Assembly: GCA_028994555.1 (NCBI GenBank)
Contig: JARDVN010000001.1
Span: forward strand, 3,720,001 to 3,784,000
Direction of reading: 5' to 3'
DNA from: Citrobacter amalonaticus
GTDB taxonomy: Bacteria; Pseudomonadota; Gammaproteobacteria; Enterobacterales; Enterobacteriaceae
DNA length: 64,000 bases
Below, piece by piece: positions 55,337-64,000 of the stretch. Every line of letters starts with the position of its first letter. Within the stretch, counting starts at the first letter, position 1. The notes beneath the pieces are model-generated. The model ran no database searches. It was not told the DNA's origin and saw nothing but the letters and a program-made list of their open reading frames with translations. Position numbers and translations under genes: made by a program.

Positions 55337-55573
55337 ATGAAAACCAGTGTGCGCATTGGCGCTTTTGAAATTGACGATGCCGAGTTACACGGCGAGTCGC
55401 CGGGAGACCGAACGTTAACCATTCCGTGTAAATCTGACCCGGATTTATGCATGCAACTGGATGCCTGGGACGATGAAACCAGCGTTCCAGCCCTACTGAA
55501 TGGCGAACATTCGGTTCTTTTCCGTAAACACTACGACCGTAAATCTGATGCCTGGATCATGCGTCTTGCCTGA
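55337..55573 (+). CDS. yebV: YebV, small uncharacterised protein
   Basis: This 78-residue soluble acidic protein (MKTSVRIGAFEIDDAELHGE) is conserved in enterics, with no known domain or function. Start ATG 55337 matches the E. coli N terminus; another ATG lies directly before it. RBS GGAGAG is 8 bp upstream. A hairpin follows the stop. Confidence 0.9.
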   Translation: MKTSVRIGAFEIDDAELHGESPGDRTLTIPCKSDPDLCMQLDAWDDETSVPALLNGEHSVLFRKHYDRKSDAWIMRLA

Positions 55574-55582
55574 TTCAAAAAG

Positions 55583-55606
55583 AACCCGTCTGCCGGCGGG
55601 TTATTT
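55583..55606 (+). terminator. yebV terminator
   Basis: AACCCG-TCTGCCGG-CGGGTT hairpin followed by ATTTATT, 10 bp past the yebV stop; the U tract is imperfect. Confidence 0.7.
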
Positions 55607-55673
55607 ATTCTCCCTTCCCGCTTGCGTTAATTCCTCCTACACTTTTGTTATGGCTGTACAAAATGAGGATAGG

Positions 55674-55865
55674 ATGTTCGCACTGGTTTTGTTTGTCTGT
55701 TACCTGGATGGCGGTTGCGAAGATATCGTCGTGGATGTTTACGATACAGAGCAGCAGTGCCTGTATTATATGGACGATCAGCGGATTCGCCAGGGTGGCT
55801 GTTTTCCGGTAGAGGACTTTATCGATAGCTTCTGGGCCCCTGCGCAGCAATACAGTGATTTTTAA
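55674..55865 (+). CDS. yebW: YebW, small uncharacterised protein
   Basis: This 63-residue protein has a hydrophobic start (MFALVLFVCYLDGGCEDIVVDVY) and several cysteines; no known domain. Start ATG 55674 with ATGAGGATAGG upstream. Its TAA directly adjoins the convergent pphA stop codon (55866). Confidence 0.88.
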   Translation: MFALVLFVCYLDGGCEDIVVDVYDTEQQCLYYMDDQRIRQGGCFPVEDFIDSFWAPAQQYSDF

Positions 55866-56529
55866 TTACTGTAGTTGTACCAGCGTTAACTCGCCGCCGA
55901 ATACCGCGCCCGTATCAATGTAATGCAGATTAGCGCTATCGAAACGCTCGCGCAGCGGGGTATGCCCAAACCAGAAATGGTCAGCCCCGGTTATGGCGCT
56001 CCCCCCCTCCCGCGAGATGCGCGTTCAGTCGTGCACGTCGCCACAATACCTCCTGGAGATTAACCGGCTTTTGCCACTGATAGACCTCTTGCGGGTAATC
56101 GGCGTGGGCGACGACATGCGTCTCCTCACGGCAGTGCAGTTCCAGGATCCATGGCAATTGCTGGCAATATTCCAGCGCCAGCGTAGCCTGATGCCGTTTA
56201 TGCTCCGGCAGCGCCGAAAACCAGCCACCGCCATTCATCGTCCACAACGACCACTGTGACGTGCGCAGAGCATCGAGTGCCATCTGCTCATGATTTCCCC
56301 TGACCGCCACTATCCAGCGCTTACGCAGTAGTTGCAGACAGCGCAAACTGTCAGGACCGCGATCGATGAGATCGCCCACGGAGATCAGTAAATCCTGCCA
56401 GGGATCAAAACGACAGGTCCGCAACTTTGCCATCAGCAGCGTAAAACAGCCGTGGATATCTCCGACCACCCAGATGTGCCGCCAGTATGCCCCATCGATC
56501 ATTTGATAACTATTTTCAGGCTGTTTCAT
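55866..56529 (-). CDS. pphA: PphA, serine/threonine protein phosphatase 1 (+1 frameshift)
   Basis: This PPP-family metallophosphatase shows [20 protein letters not shown] and HADYP in the main frame; the continuing frame adds the FGHTPLR motif and ends ...VQLQ. Seven C's at 56001-56007 (six needed) break it near codon 177. The corrected length is 220 residues (E. coli 218). In E. coli it signals protein misfolding via CpxR. The SdsR/RyeA locus lies upstream. Confidence 0.94.
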
Positions 56530-56641
56530 GAGAGTTCTTGTCCTCAGTCACGCCCTAACACAAATTTAACAATAGCAGCAAAAAACGCTGGACGTTTATG
56601 CCCGGGTGTGGGTATGGTTTATTCAGAATGATATGTGCGAA

Positions 56642-56909
56642 ATGCCATTAGGCTCAGGAAAAGCACGCGTTCTACAGATAAAAAAGAGACCGAATACGAT
56701 TCCTGTATTCGGTCCAGGGAAATGGCTCTTGGGAGAGAGCCGTGCGCTAAAAGTTGGCATTAATGCAGGCTAAGTCGCCTTGCCCTTTAAGAATAGATGA
56801 CGACGCCAGCTTTTCCAGTCCACGACGAATGTGGCTGGAAAAAAGGCGATTGTCACCGGCTGAAATGCAAAAACCGCAAGATCATCTTCAGGATGCTTGC
56901 GGTTTTTTT
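56642..56909 (+). ncRNA. ryeA: RyeA (SraC) small RNA, antisense to SdsR
   Basis: The plus strand opposite SdsR ends in a strong terminator, AAACCGCAAG/CTTGCGGTTT followed by TTTT (56871-56909). In E. coli RyeA starts about 40 bp before the SdsR 3' end, so I place its 5' end near 56642 by analogy. It acts mainly as an antisense sponge of SdsR, with RNase III-dependent mutual degradation. The terminator also has a U tract on the minus strand and could terminate yebY. Confidence 0.75.
56680..56781 (-). ncRNA. sdsR: SdsR (RyeB), sigma-S-dependent small RNA
   Basis: The minus strand reads AAGGCGACTTAGCCTGCATT at its 5' end and ends in GACCGAATAC-AGGAATC-GTATTCGGTC followed by U's (A run at 56680-56685). 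This is the well-known ~100-nt Hfq-binding SdsR of enterics. A possible sigma-S -10 (TATTCT region) lies just upstream, around 56790-56796. Its targets in relatives include mutS, tolC and ompD mRNAs. Confidence 0.92.
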
Positions 56910-56937
56910 ATTGGAAAGCAGAGAGAGTTTTTGGATA

Positions 56938-57276
56938 TTAACAGAGCTTTTCCGCGCGTTCGATAAACGGCGCCAGGCTCATTTTTTCCCCCGGATTTGC
57001 CGGATCGTCAATCTGAATCACCGATATGGGTTGCGCGGTTGTTTTGCCGCTGGCCACTTGCTGCTGCGCCACATCGTTTAACGGATACTGAACAAGCGTG
57101 CTGGGGTTAATCACATACAGCGCGTTCCCCGGTCGACAGGTCAGCATCACCTCTTCGCGATTGAACGCCCACTTATCTTTGCCGATTTCAAAGCGGCTCA
57201 CGGTGATGACCTGTGGCGCCGCCATCGCAACCCCTGAACTGGTCAGAAGCAACACAGAGAGAATCATTTTTTTCAT
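56938..57276 (-). CDS. yebY: YebY, DUF2511 family secreted protein
   Basis: This 112-residue protein has a signal peptide ([19 protein letters not shown], cleavage before APQVITV) and a conserved core with one Cys pair (TCRPG and C-terminal KLC). Its start at ATG 57276 follows yebZ by 16 bp, so yobA-yebZ-yebY is one unit. Function unknown; context suggests copper handling. Confidence 0.92.
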   Translation of the reverse strand: MKKMILSVLLLTSSGVAMAAPQVITVSRFEIGKDKWAFNREEVMLTCRPGNALYVINPSTLVQYPLNDVAQQQVASGKTTAQPISVIQIDDPANPGEKMSLAPFIERAEKLC

Positions 57277-57292
57277 GAATTTTGCCTGTCCC

Positions 57293-58165
57293 TCAGAATG
57301 GTTCCAGCGTCGCAAATACGCTGACGATTGCCAGCACAACGGCGCCAATTCCCCATTCGATCTTCGTCATCCAAATAAAATACACCGTAACGCGGCGGTT
57401 CTCCTGCCGCATACGTGGTACGAGAAGATACCGATTCACCAGTGCGATTGCCACCATTAGCAGGACAAGTGCACATTTTAGCAAAAGCAGTTGCCCCCAG
57501 GCTGTTCGCCACGGAAGTGCAACGCCCTGGATAAACAGCATATTGGCAATACCGGTGAGCAAAACACCTGCTACGGCAAGATGCCCATAGCGGGAAAAAC
57601 GCATCAGGGTGTAAACCGCCTGCTGCTGCCAACGTCCTCTCGCTATGCGCATGCAATAAATCACCGGTAACAGGCCACCAAACCAGGCTGCGGCGCAAAT
57701 CAGATGCAGCGCATGGTTTGTCTGCTGCAGCGCACCGATAACGCCCGTGTGCAGTGTGGCATGTCCAATCCCCGTCAGCAGCGCAAACTGCGCGAGGGTT
57801 AAGAGCACGAAGAGTCGCGATAAATTGCGCGGCATCAGCAGTGCGGCAATCAGTGTCACCAGCGCCAGAACGATCTGCCAGAGCCACACTCCGCCAAACT
57901 GAGTTTGCAACACCGCTCCCCAGACAGACACGGAGATAACATCCTGCCAGCCGGAGCCCATGAGCCCCGCCTGGATCGCCAGCATCAGTAACGCACTCAG
58001 AAAACTCCATAGCGCAGCATGTTGTTGCAGGCGCAGGAAGCGTCTGCTCATCAAACGGCGGACAGATGCCGGCGCTAACCACGCCCCGTAGAGCGCAGAG
58101 CCGAACACCAGCATCAGAGCGGTAAAATGGATGAAACGGAGTGAAACCCATGTCAGCGTCAGCAT
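57293..58165 (-). CDS. yebZ: YebZ, CopD-family copper resistance membrane protein
   Basis: This intact 290-residue protein has about eight transmembrane helices with histidines near helix ends ([37 protein letters not shown]), as in CopD. It is proposed to move copper across the inner membrane with the CopC-like YobA just upstream (2-bp gap). Confidence 0.94.
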   Translation of the reverse strand: MLTLTWVSLRFIHFTALMLVFGSALYGAWLAPASVRRLMSRRFLRLQQHAALWSFLSALLMLAIQAGLMGSGWQDVISVSVWGAVLQTQFGGVWLWQIVLALVTLIAALLMPRNLSRLFVLLTLAQFALLTGIGHATLHTGVIGALQQTNHALHLICAAAWFGGLLPVIYCMRIARGRWQQQAVYTLMRFSRYGHLAVAGVLLTGIANMLFIQGVALPWRTAWGQLLLLKCALVLLMVAIALVNRYLLVPRMRQENRRVTVYFIWMTKIEWGIGAVVLAIVSVFATLEPF

Positions 58166-58167
58166 GT

Positions 58168-58542
58168 TTATCTCACGCTAAAGGTGTACTGCCCTTTGGT
58201 TTTGTGTCCATCGACGGAAACCACGTGCCAGTTCACCGTGTATTGACCCGGCTTCAGTGCTTCATCAAGCGGAACGATCAGCTGCTTCTTATCCTGCTCG
58301 TTACGTTTTGCCGGCCGGGTTTTAATTCCCTCTTGTTTTGGACCAGTAATCGTCGCCCCGCTGAATCCGGGCTCGATACCTTCAGAGAAATTGAGGGTCA
58401 GCGCCTGCGGTGCGGCAGACACCTCAGCATCAGCGGCCGGATATTGATGTGTCAAATGCGCATGCGCCCACACCGTCGGGGCTGCCAGAACGGATGCGAG
58501 GAGAAGGAGCGTATTGCGAACGGTACGTGCAGGAGAAACCAT
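58168..58542 (-). CDS. yobA: YobA, CopC-domain periplasmic copper-binding protein
   Basis: This intact 124-residue protein has a signal peptide ending VWA. The mature N-terminal His (HAHLTHQYPAADAEV) is the Cu(II) ligand of the CopC fold, with Asp and His ligands near the end (VVSVDGHKTKGQYTF). It is first gene of yobA-yebZ-yebY and divergent from holE. Confidence 0.95.
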   Translation of the reverse strand: MVSPARTVRNTLLLLASVLAAPTVWAHAHLTHQYPAADAEVSAAPQALTLNFSEGIEPGFSGATITGPKQEGIKTRPAKRNEQDKKQLIVPLDEALKPGQYTVNWHVVSVDGHKTKGQYTFSVR

Positions 58543-58679
58543 ATTAACTATTCCTTTTTGTTATGCCTTATTTTTAGAGGATAACCTTCTATAATGTTCG
58601 AGTCGAGAATCATCAATTGCGGCTTGCCATTATGGCGGACTCTTAGTAACTTTTGCGCGCTAAACAGGAGGAGAAGCCC

Positions 58680-58910
58680 ATGCATAAAAATCTGGCTCAA
58701 CTTGAGCAAGCGGAGATGGACAAGGTAAACGTGGACCTGGCCGCCGCCGGCGTGGCATTTAAAGAGCGCTACAACATGCCTGTCGTCGCCGAAGTGGTAG
58801 AGCGCGAACAACCTGAACACCTGCGTGAATGGTTTCGCGAACGTCTGATCGCCCATCGACTGGCCTCCGTATCATTGTCACGTCTACCCTACGAGCCAAA
58901 ACCGAAATAA
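58680..58910 (+). CDS. holE: HolE, theta subunit of DNA polymerase III
   Basis: This intact 76-residue helical protein binds the epsilon proofreading subunit in the Pol III core. ATG 58680 ([20 protein letters not shown]) is preceded by CAGGAGGAG. Length equals that of E. coli theta. Confidence 0.97.
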   Translation: MHKNLAQLEQAEMDKVNVDLAAAGVAFKERYNMPVVAEVVEREQPEHLREWFRERLIAHRLASVSLSRLPYEPKPK

Positions 58911-59019
58911 CATCTTTGATGTAACGTTACATATCCTTACATATTGCCTGCTACAGTATAAGTCGATTCTTATTCTATGATTTAAGGACGATTGTAGACA
59001 CTATGAAAAGGAAGTCATT

Positions 59020-59676
59020 ATGTCACTCTGGAAAATAGCTGCCGCGCAGTACGAACCACTAAAAGCCTCGTTTGATGCACACATAGCTCACCATCTCAAT
59101 TTCATAAACGCGGCAGCCCGGCAAAAATGCGAACTCCTGGTTTTTCCCTCACTCTCCTTACTCGGTTGTATCAACGACCCACAATCATTGCCCGCGCCGC
59201 CGGATCCGAGCCTGTTGCAGCCGTTGTCTTATGCCGCAACGACGCATCGCATGACGATCATTGCGGGTCTGCCGGTCGAACATAACAACCGGTTTGTTAA
59301 AGGAATCGCCGTCTTTGCGCCGGGAATGGCCGCGCCGCGCATGTTTCATCACAGCCACGGTGCCTGTCTTGGCGAAGATTTGAAAACCATCAGTGTGGTG
59401 GATGAACAGCCGGATGCGCTCGATCTGGCTCCTGAGTATTCTCTCTTTACCACCAGCCAGAGTGTGGGAGAACCCGAGTTGCTAAGCTCCACCTCGCGAT
59501 TACAGCGCTTCTCACACAAATTTGCGATTGCGGTTTTGATGGCCAATGCGCGGGGAAGTAGCGCATTATGGGACGAAAACGGGCAGTTGATTGTCCGCGC
59601 CGACTGCGGTTCGCTGTTATTAACGGGACAGCGCACGGCACAGGGTTGGCAAGGTGATATCATTCCATTACGCTAA
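59020..59676 (+). CDS. yobB: YobB, nitrilase-superfamily homologue lacking the catalytic Glu
   Basis: This 218-residue carbon-nitrogen hydrolase-like protein begins IAAAQYEPLKAS and has a C-terminal VLMANARG strand of the fold. Where active members have VFPE, this has VFPSLSL, so the first Glu of the Glu-Lys-Cys triad is missing. A Cys is present in SHGACLGEDL. It is shorter than typical nitrilases. The E. coli protein, as I recall it, shows the same Ser, so it is a conserved, probably non-catalytic variant. It precedes exoX by 23 bp. Confidence 0.9.
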   Translation: MSLWKIAAAQYEPLKASFDAHIAHHLNFINAAARQKCELLVFPSLSLLGCINDPQSLPAPPDPSLLQPLSYAATTHRMTIIAGLPVEHNNRFVKGIAVFAPGMAAPRMFHHSHGACLGEDLKTISVVDEQPDALDLAPEYSLFTTSQSVGEPELLSSTSRLQRFSHKFAIAVLMANARGSSALWDENGQLIVRADCGSLLLTGQRTAQGWQGDIIPLR

Positions 59677-59699
59677 TCGTTTTCGGTCAGGAGTGTTAC

Positions 59700-60362
59700 A
59701 TGCTGCGCATCATCGATACAGAGACCTGTGGCCTGCAGGGCGGGATTGTGGAGATCGCCTCTGTCGATGTGGTTGACGGTAAAATTGTCAATCCCATGAG
59801 TCATCTGGTACGTCCTGATCGCCCTATTTCACCGCAGGCGATGGCCATTCATCGTATTACCGAAGCGATGGTAGCCGATAAGCCGTGGATCGAAGAGGTC
59901 ATCCCGCACTATTACGGCAGCGAATGGTACGTGGCACACAATGCCAGTTTTGACCGCCGTGTGCTCCCCGACATGCCCGGTGAGTGGATTTGCACCATGA
60001 AGCTCTCCCGTCGACTCTGGCCGGGAATTAAATACAGCAACATGGCGCTGTATAAGTCACGTAAGTTGAATGTACAGACCCCAGCGGGACTGCATCACCA
60101 CCGTGCTTTATATGATTGCTACATCACCGCCGCGCTGCTCATCGATATTATGAACACCTCCGGCTGGTCGGCGGAACAGATGGCCGATATCACCGGCCGC
60201 CCGGCGCTATTGTCCACCTTCACCTTCGGGAAATATCGTGGAAAAGCGGTATCGGAAGTGGCTGAACGCGATCCGGGCTACCTGCGCTGGTTATTCAATA
60301 ATCTGGACAGTATGAGCCCGGAGCTGCGCTTAACGCTGAAACATTATCTGGATAACGCGTAG
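59700..60362 (+). CDS. exoX: ExoX, exodeoxyribonuclease X
   Basis: This intact 220-residue DnaQ-type 3'-5' exonuclease has DEDDh motifs IDTETCGL (Exo I), [10 protein letters not shown] (Exo II) and HHRALYDC (Exo III). It acts in methyl-directed mismatch repair and UV tolerance. Its last 19 bp overlap the 3' end of the convergent ptrB. Confidence 0.97.
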   Translation: MLRIIDTETCGLQGGIVEIASVDVVDGKIVNPMSHLVRPDRPISPQAMAIHRITEAMVADKPWIEEVIPHYYGSEWYVAHNASFDRRVLPDMPGEWICTMKLSRRLWPGIKYSNMALYKSRKLNVQTPAGLHHHRALYDCYITAALLIDIMNTSGWSAEQMADITGRPALLSTFTFGKYRGKAVSEVAERDPGYLRWLFNNLDSMSPELRLTLKHYLDNA

Positions 60363-62421
60363 TGTTGCCCCTGCCCTGGCAATGTTCCCTGCGCCAGGGC
60401 AATCAAAAATGCAAATTCCAGCGCGACGCCCTCATACGATTTAAAACGACCCGATTTGCCGCCATGCCCGGAATCCATGTCAGTGCAGAGCAACAGCAGG
60501 TTATCATCGGTTTTCAGTTCGCGCAGTTTTGCCACCCATTTTGCGGGTTCCCAGTACTGAACCTGTGAGTCATGTAGCCCCGTGGTCACCAGAAGATGCG
60601 GGTAGGCCTGCGCGATGACGTTATCGTACGGGCTGTAGCTTTTCATGTAAGTGTAATACTGCGGATCTTTGGGATTCCCCCCACTCCTCAAACTCCCCGG
60701 TCGTCAGCGGAATCGACTCATCCAGCATGGTCGTCACGACATCAACAAAAGGCACCTGGGCAATCACCCCATGAAACAGGTCGGGACGCTCATTGATGGC
60801 CACGCCCATTAACATTCCACCCGCGCTGCCGCCCATGGCGTACAGATGTGAAGGCGAGCCGTACCCCTGCTCGATTAGCGCATCGCAGGCATCAAGAAAA
60901 TCATTAAAAGTGTTACGTTTTTTGAGGAACTTGCCCTCTTCGTACCAGTGCTGGCCCAGTTCTCCACCGCCGCGCACATGAACAATGGCATAGACGAATC
61001 CGCGATCCAGCAGACTTAATCGGCTACTGCTGAAATCGGCATCCATGCAGGAACCATAGGAACCATAGCCGTACACCAGCAGTGGATTTTGCCCCTTACG
61101 GAAGTATTTCTGGTGATAAACCAGTGATACCGGAACCTCGACGCCATCACGGGCGGTGATCCACAGGTGTTCACTACGATACTGGCTGGCATCAAAGCCC
61201 GCCACTTCGGTCTGTTTGATGACGCGTCGCTCGCCAGTGTCCATATCCAGCTCAAATAAAGTATCGGGAGTGGTCATCGACGAATAGCCATAACGCAAAC
61301 GGGAGGTTTCTGGCTCCGGATTGTACGCAAGCCAGGTGACATAGGCGGGATCATCAAACGCAATCCCCACCACTTCCCGCGTTTTGCGATTGATTTGCCG
61401 CAGGCTGGTCAGCCCGCGCTGGCGTTCTTCCACCACCAGCCAGTCGGTGAAAAGTGTAAAGCCTTCCAGCATGATGCTTTCTCGCGCCGGAATCAGCGTT
61501 TCCCACTTCTTTTTCATCACGCACGCGGGTGCGATATAAGCCGAAGTTTTTTCCGTCGCGATTAGAGCGCAGATAAAATTTTTGCTGATAGTGATCCAGG
61601 CTGTATTCGTGGTCTTTACGGCGAGGCAGGAAAATGAGCGGTTCAGCATCAGCCATTTCGGCATCCAGCAACAGGACCTCGCTGGTCGTTGCGCTCGACA
61701 GATGAATGACGATGTAATGCTGGGAAGTCGTTTTGTGCAGACCGACGTAGAAGGTGTCGTCTTTCTCTTCATAAATCAGCTCGTCCTCGGCTGATGGCGT
61801 GCCAACGGTATGACGCCAGACCTGATAAGGTAAGAGCGTCGTGGCATGTTTACGGACATAGTAAAAGGTCAGGGAATCATTCGCCCAGACAAATTCTGGC
61901 GCCACATTATCCAGCATCTCCGGATACCAGTTACCACTCTCCAGGTGACGAAAGCGGATCCCGTACTGGCGGCGCGAGAGATAATCTTCCGCGAGCGCCA
62001 TAATGCTGTTGTCCGGTGTAATCGCAAACCCGCCCAGCGTATAAAATTCGCTGTGCGCCGCCCGCTTGTTGGCATCAATCAGCGTTTCCCACTCATCCCA
62101 CTCTTCACTGAGTGCCGACTGGCGCTGATAAATGGCGTATTCGCACCCAGGCTCGTAGATATGTCGATAGCGATAACCGTTTTTCACGTATGGCGCTGAA
62201 ATATCACGGGGAGAAATACGATCGATAATTTCCTTTAGCACGCGATCCTGCAATGCCTGCTGCGTAGACATAACCTGATGTCCGTAGCGGTTTTCCTGTT
62301 GCAGGTAGTCAAGCACCTCGGGCTGAGAGCGCGTGTCGTCACGCAGCCAGTAGTAGTTATCAATGCGCGTGTCGCCATGGACCGTCATGGCATAGGGGAT
62401 ACGATTTGCTTTTGGCAGCAT
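60344..62421 (-). CDS. ptrB: PtrB, oligopeptidase B (two +1 frameshifts)
   Basis: This S9A serine peptidase cleaves after Lys/Arg in oligopeptides. An N-terminal beta-propeller (about 70-400) is followed by an alpha/beta-hydrolase domain with Ser in [12 protein letters not shown], Asp in [11 protein letters not shown] and His in [10 protein letters not shown]. The visible frames break at T5 (61510-61514, four needed) and C6 (60677-60682, five needed). The corrected length is about 691 residues, a few longer than E. coli, with a different C terminus ([11 protein letters not shown]). The start is ATG 62421 ([12 protein letters not shown]); the frame opens earlier. Confidence 0.95.
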
Positions 62422-62509
62422 GTGTCTGTTTCTTTCGTCTTTATACATCCTCTAAGGGTGGCAAAAGTCACGAATGATGCAAGCGAAACATGCTGCGCGA
62501 GGTATTTCG

Positions 62510-63170
62510 TTAGCCAGGTAATGCCTGTTTTTGCTGTTTCAGATCCTGTTCAATGCCATCACGGACATCCTGGGGGGATCTTCAGCGCATCGCCCAACGC
62601 GTTGAGATAACTGCGTTCCATAAAATGGTCGATATCGATCGCCGCGCAGCTCAGGAAATACAGCTCCAGCGCTTCTTCCTCGTTGCGGACACCCTGCGCA
62701 AGGCGCTGTGGGTCGAGCGGTTGTTCAATCGCCTGTTCAATGAAAACGCGCCCCTGCTCTTCTACACCGGCTTCACGCAGTTGCTGCTCGATTGCGGCCC
62801 GCTCACTGGCATCGATATGTCCGTCGCTTTTCGCCGCAAAGACCAGCGCGAGGATCAGCCGTTCGGTACGCACATCCAGCGGCGTACTCTGTGCGCCGAA
62901 CTGCGGTTCACCCTGATGCGCCGCACGGATTTTATCTTTATACTTGTTCCACAAGACCGTCCCCGCCACCGCACCGCCGCCGACCAGCAGCGCGCTGGTG
63001 CCATATTTGCTGAGCAGTTTGCGTGAGGATTTGTTGGCGACCAGTAATCCCGCCAGACCGCCCAGCGCACCGGGAACCAGCAGTTTACTTAAGCCTTGTT
63101 CACCGGAAGCAGATGAAGAGGATCCGTTTTGTCCGAGAAGAGATTGTAATTGATTTAGCCAGTTAGCCAT
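62510..63170 (-). CDS. yebE: YebE, DUF533 inner-membrane protein (+1 frameshift)
   Basis: This 219-residue (corrected) protein has a glycine-rich hydrophobic segment ([17 protein letters not shown] and [15 protein letters not shown]) and a C-terminal TerB-like helical domain (about 105-210). Six G's at 62572-62577 (five needed) shift the last 20 or so codons. In E. coli it is a Cpx-induced gene of unknown function. Confidence 0.93.
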
Positions 63171-63264
63171 TTTTGCCCCTCAAGTACTGACAATGAATTG
63201 TCAAAGCGTACCCGAGGGGGTGTCAGGAAATGTCTGTTACGACAAAAGATGCGCAAATATTACG

Positions 63265-63618
63265 TCAGGAGGGCTGATACGTTGCGGTACCTGCTTTGCA
63301 GTCCACAGTCACCCGATAGTGGATATCCGCACTTTTTCCGCGCACGGTCAGCGGGACCACCCACTTACCCTCCCCACCGGTGATCTCTTTTGGATTAACC
63401 CATGCCACCGGGTCGGCCTGCCCCACATGCTTTTGATCGTCGGCCCAACGCGAAATGCGATTCTGCTGATAATCGCGCTTAACACTCGCTGCAATACCCT
63501 CGGTATCCAGACCTTCACAGTTAAGGAACTTAACTGTCTTACTGTCCGTACCTGCCGCCGACACCGATACACTGGTGCATAACAACAGCAAGCAGGCTAA
63601 CACGCCCGTTCTTTTCAT
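63265..63618 (-). CDS. yebF: YebF, small protein exported to the medium
   Basis: This 117-residue protein has a signal peptide ([21 protein letters not shown]) and a mature cystatin-like domain with two cysteines (NCEGLD, VDCKAG) that form a disulfide. E. coli YebF leaves the cell through porins after Sec export. ATG 63618 is preferred to one six codons upstream because it gives the usual signal peptide. Confidence 0.95.
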   Translation of the reverse strand: MKRTGVLACLLLLCTSVSVSAAGTDSKTVKFLNCEGLDTEGIAASVKRDYQQNRISRWADDQKHVGQADPVAWVNPKEITGGEGKWVVPLTVRGKSADIHYRVTVDCKAGTATYQPS

Positions 63619-63691
63619 ACTTTTCCCTTTCTCCATAGCACAGTGATACAGGGAAAAGCATGGTACAAAACGTCAGGAGCGCAAGTCAGCT

Positions 63692-63982
63692 TCAGGCTGC
63701 CTGCGTATCGTCCCCGGAAGAGGCGTTATTCTCAACGGCCTGCGGAGAAGGCAACTTACCGGTTTTGAGGATGGTGCTCAGCACATCTTTTTGTTCCGCC
63801 AGCCACAACGACAGGGCTTCACGCTGTTCGTCTTCCAGCGCTAACGGTGACTGTTCAAGCCAGGTATCGAGCAGATCTGCCGTATCCAGCATCTTGTCAT
63901 ACGCATCGGCTTCCTTTTTGCTGGTAAATGACATTTTTTCCTCACCTTCCCGAATGACTACGTATTTAACTTCAACCGCCAT
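63692..63982 (-). CDS. yebG: YebG, SOS-inducible DNA damage protein
   Basis: This 96-residue soluble protein (MAVEVKYVVIREGEEKMSFTSKKEADAYDKMLD) ends in an acidic tail. It is LexA-regulated in E. coli; the LexA box would lie upstream, beyond the window edge, so it cannot be checked. ATG 63982 matches the E. coli start; an in-frame ATG 5 codons upstream is less likely. Confidence 0.95.
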   Translation of the reverse strand: MAVEVKYVVIREGEEKMSFTSKKEADAYDKMLDTADLLDTWLEQSPLALEDEQREALSLWLAEQKDVLSTILKTGKLPSPQAVENNASSGDDTQAA

Positions 63983-64000
63983 GATGCAGCCTCTCAATAT

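Overview
The window is chromosomal DNA from a member of the Enterobacteriaceae. Gene content and order match two blocks of the Escherichia coli/Salmonella/Citrobacter core chromosome almost gene for gene. A Citrobacter-like organism is my best guess, from inferred protein similarity plus extras such as a DUF1883 protein, a GntR/aldolase pair and an extra hydroxamate-type TonB receptor. This is inference and the species is not proven.

Layout. 1-3.7 kb: rssB and rssA (RpoS turnover adaptor and its patatin-like neighbour), then ychJ and purU. 3.7-4.9 kb: a tRNA-Tyr locus under a stringent-type promoter. It has one chimeric pseudo-tRNA, two full tRNA-Tyr genes, ~179-bp tandem repeats and REP sequences. 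4.9-16.2 kb: the respiratory nitrate block narGHJI, narK and narXL, with FNR and NarL sites. 16.2-22 kb: ychO, ychN, a DUF1883 gene, chaC, chaB, chaA. 21.3-26.6 kb: kdsA, sirB1, sirB2, prmC, prfA, hemA on the minus strand. 26.8-33.7 kb: lolB, ispE, prs, dauA, ychH, pth, ychF. 33.9-35.7 kb: a small accessory module of a GntR/HutC-type regulator and a DERA-type aldolase, with a perfect operator-like palindrome. 35.7-42.8 kb: dhaR, dhaKLM (PEP-dependent dihydroxyacetone kinase) and periplasmic trehalase treA. 42.9-45.0 kb: a Fur-box-preceded TonB siderophore receptor. 45.3-64 kb: htpX, prc, proQ, msrC, letA/letB (yebST), rsmF, yebV, yebW, pphA, the antisense RNA pair SdsR/RyeA, yebY-yebZ-yobA (CopD/CopC-like), holE, yobB, exoX, ptrB, yebE, yebF, yebG.

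In E. coli the rssB-treA block and the htpX-yebG block lie far apart on either side of the terminus. Their junction here, at the TonB receptor, is a rearrangement breakpoint relative to E. coli.

The most striking property of the sequence is technical. Twenty-one protein genes are broken by 28 frameshifts. Every one is explained by extra bases in a homopolymer (27 are +1; rssA is +2), and none by a deletion. Essential genes (kdsA, ispE) are among them, and both tRNA-Tyr genes carry an extra C. I read these as sequencing or assembly errors rather than pseudogenes. I give the span of each gene across the break, with the position of the offending run. I found no CRISPR array, prophage, transposase or integrase, and no convincing undescribed multi-gene system. 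The best biological leads are the GntR/aldolase module, the chimeric tRNA-Tyr and the rearrangement junction.
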